From: Heterobasidion occidentale
Taxonomy: Eukaryota > Basidiomycota > Agaricomycetes > Russulales > Bondarzewiaceae
Direction of reading: 5' to 3'
DNA length: 64,000 bases
Assembly (NCBI GenBank): GCA_039111635.1
Contig: JBCAQO010000011.1
Location: forward strand, 372,001 to 436,000
Part shown: positions 43,921 to 54,987 of the stretch, piece after piece
Position numbering within the stretch: the stretch's first letter is position 1
How the letters are laid out: every line of letters begins with the position of its first letter
The notes under the pieces: generated by a model
What the model was told of the DNA's origin: nothing
The model's input: the letters and a program-made list of their open reading frames with translations, nothing else
Database searches by the model: none
Made by a program: the position numbers and the translations under genes

Positions 43921-45525
43921 TCACCCGGTTTTCGCCTTTAACTCTCTCCACAGCGTGAGGAACATGATGCCCCCCAAGCCCAGAAAAGCTATTTCCAAGC
44001 CAACGTAATTCACCATTCCGACTCGCAATCCAGATCCACCCCAGACAGCGCCGAGGACCCTGCCGGTAAAGTTACTGTACTGGATCATCATGCTGATTCT
44101 CCCATTCCATTCACCAGGGAACTGTTTTGACAAAAGACTCATCGTCACCGTGCTTGCGATGTTGAAGCCGAGCGCCACTAGAAACCAGCAGGCGAAAAGC
44201 GAGCCAAACGTGACGCGGTCGGTGATGAGGATGCCAAGAGTTGTTAGGAGGCCAAGGAGGCCGAGAGAAGATCCGAGTGCGAGGATATATCTGTCCTGTG
44301 CGCGTCGAACGAAGTAGATGTTCATGAATAGGAGGGGGAATGTAGAAATCCCACCGAGCGCGATGAAGTTTCCTGCCGCGAATGGAGAGTAGTCAAATAC
44401 GGAAGCTGTAAATATGGGGATGTTTGCTTCCCATGCGCCAAGCGTGAAGAAACAAGTCATCGCGAACCAGCACATTGTGACGGTAACGCCCCATTGGCGA
44501 AGTGTAATTGAGCTGGACAGGGAAGAGGACAAGTCCGGTGGAGGGTTTCCGCTACCGGCTTCATCAGCGACAGGATTTTGGGGATGGAAGGGAGGGTATT
44601 CAATTGGATCGGGGATTCTGCGCGCGGAGAATTGGGGCGCGTGCGGGGTACATCTTGAAAGTACCGCGTAAAGATGCCCCAAAATACAAGCCAAATGACT
44701 GCATCAACCACCCGGGGCTTGTGTACCCATTGAAGACGCTGTTGCTGAAACCAATCTTGTACAACAGGCCACCGATGAATGGACCCACGCTGAATCCAAT
44801 GCCCTGTCCTACGACGAGCCATCCGGCCAAGGTAGTCCGTCGACGCACGCCAACGATGCGAGGATCCGAACAGAAGCGCTTGCTGTACATGAAGTTGGTG
44901 AACGCCAGGCCGCTGACGCAGCGACTAATCAGGATCAGGTAGAGATAATTGGCCTTGTATGCTAGACCGTAGAGTATATGGCCGAGTATCATTGTCCCAC
45001 AGGAGAAATGGATTGGGCGAGTGTATGCACCTGGACTTGCATGTGTGAGATGAGCCTCGATGTCATGATAAAAACTCGGATTTTGCTGCGCTTGGTGACA
45101 ACTAACCTTGATCTATTTTCATGACAGGTATCAAGGCCATACCGGAGAAAACTGTTGGAATGCCGATAACGAGACCTGAAAAGGTTGCTGTGCCCCCTAA
45201 ATATTCCGCATATTTGCTTGATGATGATACGATGATGAAGAAAGAAATCTACGGATGTGGAAGATGATCGAGACTCGATTAGCCCATTTGCTTCAGAGCC
45301 GGGATGAAGCACATACCTGTGTCAAGCATTCATGGCAATGACGAGGACAAGGGATAGAAGGGGCGGCAGTTTCAGCTCTGGATCCTGTTCCGCTGGCAAC
45401 TGAGATTCATCCTGGACAGAATGGACCGATGGAGCCCGAGGTGCGCTAGAGCCTTTTCGAAAAATGTTATTTATTGTAGTACTGGAATAGTCGAGCACTG
45501 ATGAGACAATTTTGAATTCAGGCAT
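43921..45525 (-). CDS. MFS transporter, frame broken
   Basis: Start at 45525 (MPEFKIVSSVLDYSSTTINN), then LPPLLSLVLVIAMNA, SFFIIVSSSSKYAEYLGGTA, FSGLVIGIPTVFSGMALIPV, HFSCGTMILGHILYGLAYKA, YLILISRCVSGLAFTNFMYS, GWLVVGQGIGFSVGPFIGGL and VIWLVFWGIFTRYFQDVPR. The second half reads WGVTVTMCWFAMTCFFTLGA, FIALGGISTFPLLFMNIYFV, FGSLFACWFLVALGFNIAST and VGLEIAFLGLGGIMFLTLW. The layout is two sets of six helices with a hydrophilic central loop, a major facilitator of unknown substrate. The conserved sequence shifts frame by one base near 45324 and 44702 and probably once more near 44625. Confidence 0.8.
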
Positions 45526-46100
45526 CCTGTATCAAGACATGATCAGCCATAATCACATTTGACGAGACAAGATAGAATGCACTGAAAACGCAAGACCCGA
45601 AGGTTTAGAGATCAGGTTCAAAAGCGAAGTCACTGTGCACTTGTAGCCAGATGGTTGGCTAAGTGTATGGAGCGAGCTAATGGCTTAGCAGTTGGTCCTC
45701 GAGTTAACGGGGGATCAAACCTAGGATTTGACTTGACTCGACCATGACATCCTCGGGGAAGATGAAAAATCCCCGCGTCGAATAGCGTAAGCATCAAGCG
45801 CCTACTACACGACAGCCACCAACTGGTTCAGTCAGTATCTGTCAGTATTCCTTTCTTCAAACGGATATGTCCCAGCGCTTTCGAGTATGCGTAATATACC
45901 ATCTCCCTCCTTGACCACCTTCAAAATATGCAGCATTTATAATGGTCCCATTCCGGCGACGCCCAATCCCTATGTCATCATACTTGACGAAACATTTTCA
46001 CGAGAAAGAAGAGTTGGTCTAAACTTCCGAAATACATTTATTCGTATAACCGCTTACAATAGAGAATTCTAGGAAAACAGACTTTCTTTGAACTACACAT
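45526..46100. other. Intergenic with a possible tRNA-like relic
   Basis: Around 45680-45715 the plus strand reads TGGCTTAGCAGTTGG followed by GGGGGATCAAACCT, which recalls box A and box B. The spacing is too short and no stems form, so it is at best a degraded tRNA or SINE fragment. Confidence 0.25.
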
Positions 46101-46836
46101 TTACAGCACAGCGAGGATCTTGTCGGCAGCTGTGGAGACCACGGTGGATGAGTCTTCCTCGATGGTCAAGGAAGAGACAGCTCCATCATCGGTAACGATG
46201 GCGAACCGCTGTAGTGAAGTTTCAATGTACCTGGCATCGATTATGTGTCAGAAACTGCACACCTTGGATCGGGGGTTACCCAAAAGGCTAGTAGCGTCCT
46301 GGAGGAGCCCCAGTGACCCTACCAGCAGGCCCTGGTCATCCCCAATGAAACGCACAGCTGGAAATACACAATGGTATCAGCGTTCCATTCTTCAAACGAC
46401 AGATCTACTCACAAGTTCCGTTGGGTGCGAGCTTCTCCTTCCAAGCCCTATTTATTCGCACAGACGTGAGGTTGCAAAGAATATATACTCCTCAGACCTC
46501 TTACTTTGTAACGAATGCGTCGTTCACAGCAACGACGTAAATGTTGCTCACACCCTTCGCCTTGAAATCGTCGTACTTCTCGATGTAGCCGGGAACTTGC
46601 GAGCTGCACGGAGGGGTGAACGCGCCAGGTACGCCAATCTGCATAGAGCATGCGACATTCGACATAAGCATATAGGAGAGTAAACGGGAAAGCATGGGAC
46701 GCACGATGATGTTCTTTCCTTTCAAGTCGAGCGTAATGGTCTCGCCGGGGTTGGTTTCCTTGACGGTCAGGGTGGGGATCTTCTCACCAGGCGTGACCTG
46801 GGCCTTGGTGAGCAGGCTTGTGGAGGTGATAGACAT
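46101..46836 (-). CDS. Peroxiredoxin, Prx5 (AhpC/TSA, redoxin) type
   Basis: A thiol peroxidase that reduces hydrogen peroxide and alkyl hydroperoxides. The start at 46836 gives MSITSTSLLTKAQVTPGEKI, then TLDLKGKNII. The peroxidatic cysteine motif GVPGAFTPPCSSQVPGYIEK (TPxC) follows, then YDDFKAKGVSNIYVVAVND, AWKEKLAPNGT, VRFIGDDQGLLVGSLGLL, YIETSLQRFAIVTDDG and the C-terminus STAADKILAVL (stop at 46101-46103). The usual His three residues after the cysteine region is Gln here (CSSQVPG). Four introns join in frame; the last uses donor AAGGT|GTGCAG. No targeting peptide is evident, so it is probably cytosolic. Confidence 0.92.
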
Positions 46837-48315
46837 GGCTCAGGATGCGTATAAGATCGAAGATGTGCAGAGGCGGATAAGAGTGGAATGGCGAAATCGA
46901 TGTGGAGGACGCCTTCTTATAATTCCGCGTGATGCAGTGGTACACTTACAATGCTTTGCGTGATTCGCCTTCTTTCCTCTTCCATGTCCGGGTACATGCT
47001 GTCTCACGCTTCCGTCCACCATGGACCACACGGCCTCGTCGCAGCGTCATATCACTGCTGGCTTGGTCACAGTTCTCTTTCGCATCTCGGACAACACGTC
47101 TGCTCAACGAAGAGTGTCCTGGCTATCTTTTCTGACGTGTGAGCGTGTGTGAGCGTGTGGGATCGAGCGGCAGCCCGCATGGCGTGCTGATACTCATCAC
47201 GCGCATCCTTTGATTGACATGGTTCGTAGAATCTTTCCCCCTTCTGTCTGATCACTTGTCTAAAAGACTTCAACGCCCGTCACGACTCGCCTCATACCAA
47301 TCGGTCTCTCACGGGTGTGTGGTCGATGTCGTCGCTACTCATATATGGACTTTGAACTGGCTTGGGGATGCACGAAGCAATCTTCACTTCGGCTACGTTC
47401 TGGAATATACAGGCAGACTCTACAAGCCCAGGAAGCCTGATGGTATCCCTTAAGACTCTCGTTTATAGATAAGACCTGCTCGTGCTCAAGCGCTTCCTAC
47501 CGGCTTGAGCTCGCACTTATCAAGGAGTCTTGGAATCCAGAAGACTGCTCAGTACTGATAGGTACTGATGCACTCGTCTTAGATCTAGGTCGTTCGCGAA
47601 ACCCTCCAATCTGCTTCTTCCGTCTGTCACGGGCCAAAACGAATTCTGCTTCATCTCACATCCGCGCGCGTCCCCCAAAGGCTGCACAATGAAACAAATG
47701 CCGAGACATCTTCTTTTGTGTCGCGATAACTGACTTAGACCTGTATGTGACTAGTCGCTTCAAGTGTCTCCCTAGAACCTTCTATACCATTCTTACCAAA
47801 GTAGTGGCGACTCTTCCTCCTCAGCTTAGGCCTCGGGACTTGAGGCACAGTGAGAATTGTGTATCTTCAGTTCGAATGAGAACACGCGGTCTCGCGAGAT
47901 GTCAAGCGCAATTCTCATCGAATGGAGTTTGAAATCGTGAATCTTGATAGGATCGTCCTTTACGAGATGATGCAAGCCAGACGTCGGCCAGCAGCGGCCA
48001 GCTCATGGAGCTCAGCGCTCATCGATCATCAGCTCGGCTCAGTCTCGGCAGCAATTCAAGTGGTTCGTTCCACCAAGTCAGATTTTCTAAGTTATCCCTC
48101 TCTGATCGTTGCTCTGGCTATCGCCGTCGCTGGCCTCGCCCCTTGCACGCTGCAGAGTTTGTGAAGGCGATCGTGACATTGGCCAGACAGTAGACTCAGG
48201 CAACGAAGATGCAGGATTTTCAGTTAGACCTCGGGTAGCTTTTATATATGACGCAGAATATCGAGAGCGCGCGAACAAGTTCGATCTAATTTCAACAACA
48301 TAAGACTATCCTGAC
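46837..48315. other. Long intergenic stretch, nothing recognised
   Basis: No frame shows a domain on either strand. Short near-repeats such as GTGTGAGCGTGTGAGCGTGTG (about 47138-47158, one tract) were the only structure noticed. The left end is the peroxiredoxin promoter. Confidence 0.4.
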
Positions 48316-49248
48316 CTAGGCGTATATGCATATTTTGGCATGCATTCGCATCCGAAGACGACTCCTGGTTGACCGACAAATCCAACCATCTGAGTCCTCC
48401 TGCCGTCGGCTGCATATGTGGAAATTTGTTGTGCCCTCGATTCCATGTACGGCGACATGGAGTCTAAAAGAGGGGCCTGACTGTGATGAAGTTGCAGACT
48501 TAATATTGAAGCAATGCTCGTAAAGAGGAGAGGGATGCCGGAAAACTCACATAGCATTGTAAGATAATCTGGAGTGATATCGGGCAGCTCCATCATAGCC
48601 CTGAAGGGAGCGTGTTTCAAGTCGGTACGTTTGGAGCTGTATCCCTTTAGAAACTCCTTCATTGAGGAAGACAGCACCTGGAGGTCACCCGTTGTGAAGC
48701 CACGAGTTGTTCTACATAAAGCAAAGAATGAGAACAGTCCTGTGATATAAGAGAGGTGACAGCTTACGCGTGTCACCTTTCTCGACCATCCAGGTTATCA
48801 ACTGTCGTGGATTTCGGTTAGCGATCCATTTAAGTTGAAGTAATTACTGACGATGATCCTGCAGCTGAAAATTGCCAAGGCACGGGCTTTTAACGTGCGA
48901 TCGCATTTTCTGAGCCATAGTTGAATTTGTCTCATTTTCGCGCCGTCAAAGAGATCATGCAGTCGGCCTCGAAGGCCACCGTAAAGATCTTGAGGGATAA
49001 ATTGAGTGTTGGGGATAAATTTTCTGTCAGAAAAGCAATGAGCCAGAGGTAAGATCAGTCGTAGCAAAGACGCACTGGAAGAATGTTTCAAAAATTGGAA
49101 GCTGATTTATTAAGGCATTCGCAGTGACTGCGTTAATTGACTCCCATCGATTACCTAGGAGGTAGTCGACCATTGTCCTCACGTCGGAGGTCGGCGCATC
49201 AAGTTGTTGGATGATAGCATCGAAATGTTGACTCCGCTCTTGAGACAT
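48316..49248 (-). CDS. Unknown protein, several exons
   Basis: I do not recognise the family. The start at 49248 gives MSQERSQHFDAIIQQLDAPT, then MVDYLLGNRWESINAVTANA and LINQLPIFETFFQ. After an intron come FIPNTQFIPQDLYGGLRGRL and HDLFDGAKMRQIQLWLRKCD, later TTRGFTTGDLQVLSSSMKEF and FRAMMELPDITPDYLTML, ending in a Ser/Arg-rich exon with the stop at 48316-48318. It is mostly helical, without signal peptide or membrane segment. Most junctions are GT-AG; the one before TTRGFTT does not keep phase in my reading, so an exon boundary is wrong or a base is missing. Confidence 0.5.
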
Positions 49249-51445
49249 GACGGCGCGATATGGGGCGGTTGGCAGTAAATGCACTGTGATGAAACGGATG
49301 ATGCTGGACTGGAGCAGGAAGTTGGTGATTGCAACGAAAGCCTGGGTTTATATACCCTCCAAGGATCTCTTCGCTTTGACGGGTCAATCTGAGCTTGGCG
49401 TACCCGCTGTCAGTTTCTCGCTTTGTGCCCATGTTCTCTTTGTGCGTGGTGGCTGAGTCTTGGATTGGATTGGACACAGGTGGCGTTTGGGCAGGTGGCG
49501 TCCTGGTGACCCTTGGATAAGCAGGTCCAAGCCCTGTCTCATGCATAAGGACTGAGCCAAAAAGGCCAATACGGAGATATGGGCACGTACATTTCGATAC
49601 CGTCCATGACGGAGACTTGTAGACCGGTGCGCATTGATTAACCATACCTTGCTGAGAGCAGTACAAGAGACTGTAAGACTAGACGAGGCACATCATTGAC
49701 AGGAGAGGGGCAACTCCAAGAAGCCGAGGTCTGTGGCGGTCCACGCTACGGATGACCTGCCTGATCGCCACCTTTTACGCAATGCGACGACGTGCAATGC
49801 CACTGTATTCATTAGTGAGGGTGGCCGAGCATGACCCAAAGCCAGAGACTATTACTACGACGTGACACGGGTCAAAGATCCCAGCGTATCTTCGCGGCAC
49901 TTGCCCATGCTTGGAACGCTCTCAATAGCAAGCGTACCGCGAGAGCGGTAGACTAAGGAGTTGACATACAAGGGATAAGGGTAGAACGAGATGGTGTCGA
50001 GAAGAAAGTCAAGGCGAAGCCAATCGTCTGTCAAATCCAGTGGGAAGTGTTTTACGGTTGGGACAAACGCGCGGAGACGATTCTCCCTGCCACAAGCCAG
50101 AAGTAGGCTTGAGACACTAGACAGAGATGTGCACCGGCACAGCCGCCCAAGTCAAATCCTGAGCGCTGCCACCGCCACGCTGAGATCAATGTGAGTGAAC
50201 AATGAGCCCCGATTTTGAAAGCTCAAGCAAAGCAACGCGTTCCCTGATTAGCTGGCAAAGACGAAGCGATGAACAAAGCCTGGGACGCCGAAGAAAAGTG
50301 AAGGCAATGGTAACTGTAGAGAGAGAACAAGAAAACAGTCCACAGTATGGTGTTCATGACATTCCGCCCAGTCGTAATGGTGCCAGTAGACGTTAAATGC
50401 CAGACAATCAAAAAGATATCAGCATATAATCAAGCACAAAGGTCAAGGGTACGTACAACACATGCTAGACACAACCATGGACTGCTATAGCTTCGAACGA
50501 AGATCACGGAGTAAGCGAGTATCCTCGAGTATATCGGTCCATATCGTATTTTGAGTAAAATATTTGCATCATCAGAGAGCAACGTGACTGTGTCTGTTGC
50601 CGGACGAGAAACGGCTATGCCTTGCAGCTTCTCTAAAATTGGCTTTCAAAACCTTATGAGTTACTGATTGTCATGCTGTATTATCATGAACAGGTACGGG
50701 CGCAGTCAATGCTGAACAGGATGTGAATCACGATAGCATACAGTGAATTACCCAATGGTGAGAGATGGTGGGGACCGGGGGTGCAGTATCGCAAAAATTC
50801 ATGTCAGCAGCTGACAAAACTCGGGAAAGGGACAAGGCTCAACAAAACGGATCCTCTCGTTATATAGGTGTCTATAAATGCTTGCGATACGGATAAATAA
50901 ACTCCTGTTGATCCATCGGCACACATGAAGCTTGCAGACTGCGACAGGAAAAAGACTATTTCGGAGCATGAAAAAAGAAATTCAGAAGAGCAATGTTTGC
51001 ACGCACTTCATATTGCTTCTGAGCATCGGGAGAGCTAAGGTGCCCAAATCCATGCACGGCGCGAGGGACTGTGGACATCTTTGACTATCCTCTCGACGGA
51101 TTCTAGCCGGCACCCTGACAGATATGGAGCTGAGGGAGCTGCAAAGGGCGAGTCTTATTGCTCGAGTAACATCAAAGGTACACGAAGATGATCATCGAGT
51201 AAGTAGAGTCGTCGACGATGCCTCGAAAGTAACTTAATCGCGGCGGACGCATATGATGTCACGTGGGTCCATTGAAGCCTGCCCTAATCCAGCAACTGCC
51301 GCCAAATTCTAACAATCTTTTTCCTCGCGGTCGACAACGACAACGAGCTGTTTTACACGCTGCACTCGACGTCGGCGATCCTTTTCGCCTTTCCTGACGA
51401 TATAACGACCTGTATAACTACTCTGTGGAAGTATATCTAAAAATC
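49249..51445. other. Long intergenic stretch, nothing recognised
   Basis: About 2.2 kb without a recognisable gene on either strand. It includes the promoter and 5' leader of eIF3a at the right end. Confidence 0.4.
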
Positions 51446-51508
51446 GTGAGTTTCCCATCGCCTCAACTTCATTCGGACTCGTCAGATCATTAACAGTGCG
51501 CTCTGCAG
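51446..51508 (+). other. Probable 5'UTR intron of eIF3a
   Basis: A strong donor (GTGAGT at 51446) and acceptor (CTCTGCAG ending 51508), with a branch-like CATTAAC between them, lie 10 bases before the ATG at 51519. This fits a leader intron of a highly expressed translation factor gene. Confidence 0.5.
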
Positions 51509-51518
51509 AACAGCCGAC

Positions 51519-54500
51519 ATGGCTCCTACTTCAAAACCCGAAACGCTCCTCAAGCAGGCCGAGGTTCTCATCACCATCGGTCAGAAGTTCACCGCTCTCC
51601 AGGCGTTGACAGAGATGTTCAGCTCAAAACGATTCCGCTCGACCCCGCTCGCCTTGCTCGAGCCCATCATGCTCCGCTTCGTGGAGCTCTGCGTTGATCT
51701 ACGCAAGGGGCGCATTGCGAAGGAAGGGCTCATGCAGTACAAGAACATCGCGCAGAACTCCAGCGTCGGTTCGATCGAGATCGTCATCCAGAAATTCGTC
51801 AGCTTGGCGGACGCGAAGGTGCAGGAGGCGCAGGATATGGCGGACAAGGCGGTAGCAGATGCGGTCGCGGATGTAGACGATTTAGAGGCGATCGAGACGC
51901 CAGAGAGTATCTTGCTTGGGGCGGTCAGTGGGGATCAGAGCAAGGACCGCACGGACAGGGCGTTGGTAACGCCCTGGCTCAAGTTCTTGTGGGAGAGTTA
52001 TAGAATGGCATTGGAGACGTTGAAGAACAACGCCCGTTTAGAGGGCATTTACCAGGTGCGTACGCGCGTAGTTCTGTGGGATTTCATGACCCCTCATTTC
52101 CCACCAGCAAGTAGCGCAACAAGCGTTCAAGTTCTGTTTGAAGCACCAGCGCAAGGTCGAGTTTCGTCGCTTGTGTGAGACACTCCGGTTGCACTTAGGC
52201 AATGTCGCAAAATACGCGCACCAGGCCCATTCGATCAATTTACAGGATCCGGAGACGCTTCAACATTATCTCGATACTCGGTTTGCACAGCTCAATACAT
52301 CTGTAGAGCTCGAACTATGGCAGGAGGCTTTCAGGTCGGTCGAGGACGTGCACAATCTGTTGACGATGGCGAAGAAAGCACCGCGACCGGGAATGATGGC
52401 GAACTACTATGAGAAGCTGACGAAAATTTTCTTGATGAGCGGAAACGCCCTCTATCATGCCGCGGCCTGGGCAAAATACTACTCCCTTGTGACGGCGATA
52501 GGTGGGCGATCTGAGGACGAGATGCATCGGTTGGCAGGACAAGTATTGGTGAGCGCCCTCGCTGTGCCTGTCGGTCAAAAGGCGGAGGAATTTGGCGCCG
52601 TGGAGGGTAAAGGCAAAACGGCTCGATTGACCGCTCTTCTCGGTCTCTCGAAACCACCCAGTCGCGGCGGACTGCTGAAGGATGCGGTGGGTCGACTCTG
52701 TTCCAGGCCTTTTGCCGATTCTGACCTTTGTACAGCTGTCTCGAAATGTTCTCAAATTAGCCCCTGAGACGATTCGCTCGCTATACACGATTCTCGAGGT
52801 TACATTTGACCCTCTGACTCTTTGCAGTGCTGTCGCGCCGCTCTTGGTCACCCTCTCCCAAGATGCCGCGTACTCCCCGTATCTCACGTTGCTTCAACAT
52901 GCTCTTCTCTCTCGCCTTCTCTCTCAGCTCGCACAAGTCTATACTTCGATCGAGATTGCCAAACTCCTCGCGCTGCTCCAGCCCCTGCGCGATGCTGCCG
53001 CAGACGGTGCCGGCGATGCAACGGTTTATCAGGAGGAACGAGTCGAAGCCTACATCATGGGATGCGCGCGGGTCGGCGAGTTGAACGTCCGCATTGATCA
53101 CGCTGCAGGCAGCCTTGACTTTGTCGACGACGCCTTTGCCTATGAAGATGCGCCCTCGACATCGGCAGCACATGAGAAAGCCATTCAAGCGTCTGCATCC
53201 ACCCTCGTGCGAACACGTTTGAGTACCATTGCTACCAGTCTTCACAACTCCCTCGCCATTCTGGACCCGGTCCCACAGCTCACGCCTGAGGAGCAACAGG
53301 AGCGTGTGCAGGCTCTGGTCGCTGCGGCTCAGACCGAGCGAAGGCTTTACAGCTCCGCCGCGCGCTCGTTGCGAGACGACGGGAGCTTCTGTCTGAGCTC
53401 TCAGTCCGTAAGGAGAAGGAAGAGGCCAGTAGGCGCGCTGAGATCAGCCGGAGGGAGCGTGAGGAGGAGGGTAGAAGGGCATTGGAGGAGGTCAGGCGGA
53501 GAGAACAGGAGAAGGCAAAGAGGGAGATCGAGAACATCCGGATGGAGGAGGCAATGAAGTTGGCCCAGAGTCTCAAGGAGAGGGGCAATCTCAAGGTCGA
53601 CATCGAGGTGAGTGATCTCGTCTCTATTGTTCCTTTGAACATGACATTGACCTTTACACGTAGGACGTCACGAACCTCAACACGGACAATCTCATGCGTC
53701 TTCAGGTCGAACAATGGGAGAAAGAAAAGAAGGACCGTGAGGAACGTCTTCGAATCATCGCCAAGCGTCTCGACCATCTCGAGCGCGCCTACCGCAAAGA
53801 AGAACGCCCTCTCCTCGCTAAGGATTATGAGATCCAACAGGAGAACGATCGTACCACCTTCGACGCTGTACAAACCGCTCGTCTCGGAAACTCCAAGGTC
53901 GCCCACCAACAAGACTTGGCCACGAAGAAACGTCTCTCGCGTATGATGGACGAGTTCAACGCCCGAAAGGACCAGATCCTCAAGAAGAGGGGAGAGGAGT
54001 TCGAGAAGAGGAGGCAGACAGCGTTAGCTAAGATCGAAGAGGAGAAGGCCAAGAGGCGCAAGGCCGTTCTCAACGCGCGTGAGGAGGAGCGGATCGAGCG
54101 CGAGAATGAGGAGCGTATCAGAATGGAGAAGGAAGAAGAGGAGCAGAGGCTCGAAGAAGGTCGGTCTTGTCTTTCTATGATTGATACGAAGATTGAGCTG
54201 ACTCGTCTGGTTCCGACATTCCAGAACGGCTGGCTGAGGAGCAGAGATTGCGCGCAGAGGAAGAGGCCGCTCGAGATGCCGAAGAGGCCAAGCAGCGCGA
54301 GGAGCAGGAAAAGGCGCTAGCGCTTCGCAAACAGCGGGAACTGGAGCGGGAAGCTGCGAACGAAAAGGCGCGTTTGCAAGCCCAGCGCGAGGAAGAAGCC
54401 ATGGCACGGCGTGCGGCTGGACGCGTGGCGCCGGCGCCTGCTGCTACTCCCGTCGCCAACGACACCTGGAGACGTCGCGAATCCGCCGCACCGCCCACCC

Positions 54501-54763
54501 CGATTCGAGCATCAATGGCCACAACTCCACCGCGGTCGGAAAGCCCCGCTGGTCCACCAAGAATCGGTCGACCTGTCGTCTCTAACGGCGGCGGATGGAG
54601 AGCGAGAGAGCAGGCTAGACAGTCTGGCGCTGCCCCTGTCCGGTCGGCATCCCCCGCCCTTCCCAAAGACGAGCCCAAGAAGGAAGAGACCAAGGCCGAC
54701 GACGACGGCTTCCAGCCTGCAAAGAACGTCTGGCGTCCGTCGCGGCTGAGGGGTAAGCAGTAG
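51519..54763 (+). CDS. TIF32: Translation initiation factor eIF3 subunit A (TIF32), one frame break
   Basis: The largest scaffold of eIF3, which binds the 40S subunit and bridges the mRNA channel. Start: MAPTSKPETLLKQAEVLITI, then TALQALTEMFSSKRFRSTPL, FVELCVDLRKGRIAKEGLMQ and YKNIAQNSSVGSIEIVIQKF. The helical/PCI part follows (FRRLCETLRLHLGNVAKYAH, LELWQEAFRSVEDVHNLL, YEKLTKIFLMSGNALYHAAA). Next is the long charged helix (RRREQEKAKREIENIRMEEA, MRLQVEQWEKEKKDREERLR, KRLSRMMDEFNARKDQILKK). A Pro/Ala tail ends KNVWRPSRLRGKQ. Introns lie near 52055, 52688, 53608 and 54160. After AAAQTER (near 53341) the conserved sequence continues one base out of frame as KALQLRRALVARRRELLSEL, so one base is missing there. 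Confidence 0.93.
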
Positions 54764-54987
54764 TGCGATTTCGAGGTTCTGTCTGTCTTTCGTTCCGTAT
54801 GCTTCTATCTGCGCATTTGCATGTCCTCGTGTTCTGTTTTTATATCTTGCACCATGAAACTTTTTATGAACCCTCGGATAAATACGTGAAAACAACGAAT
54901 GCAGTACAGATGCGGTCTAGGTACAGCCAACACAAATCTCAATGTCCGATATAGCAAAGGAACGGACAGCAGGGGGTTACAACGGCT

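Noticed and set aside
45680..45715. Possible tRNA
   Set aside because: Box A and box B are too close together and no acceptor or T stem forms.
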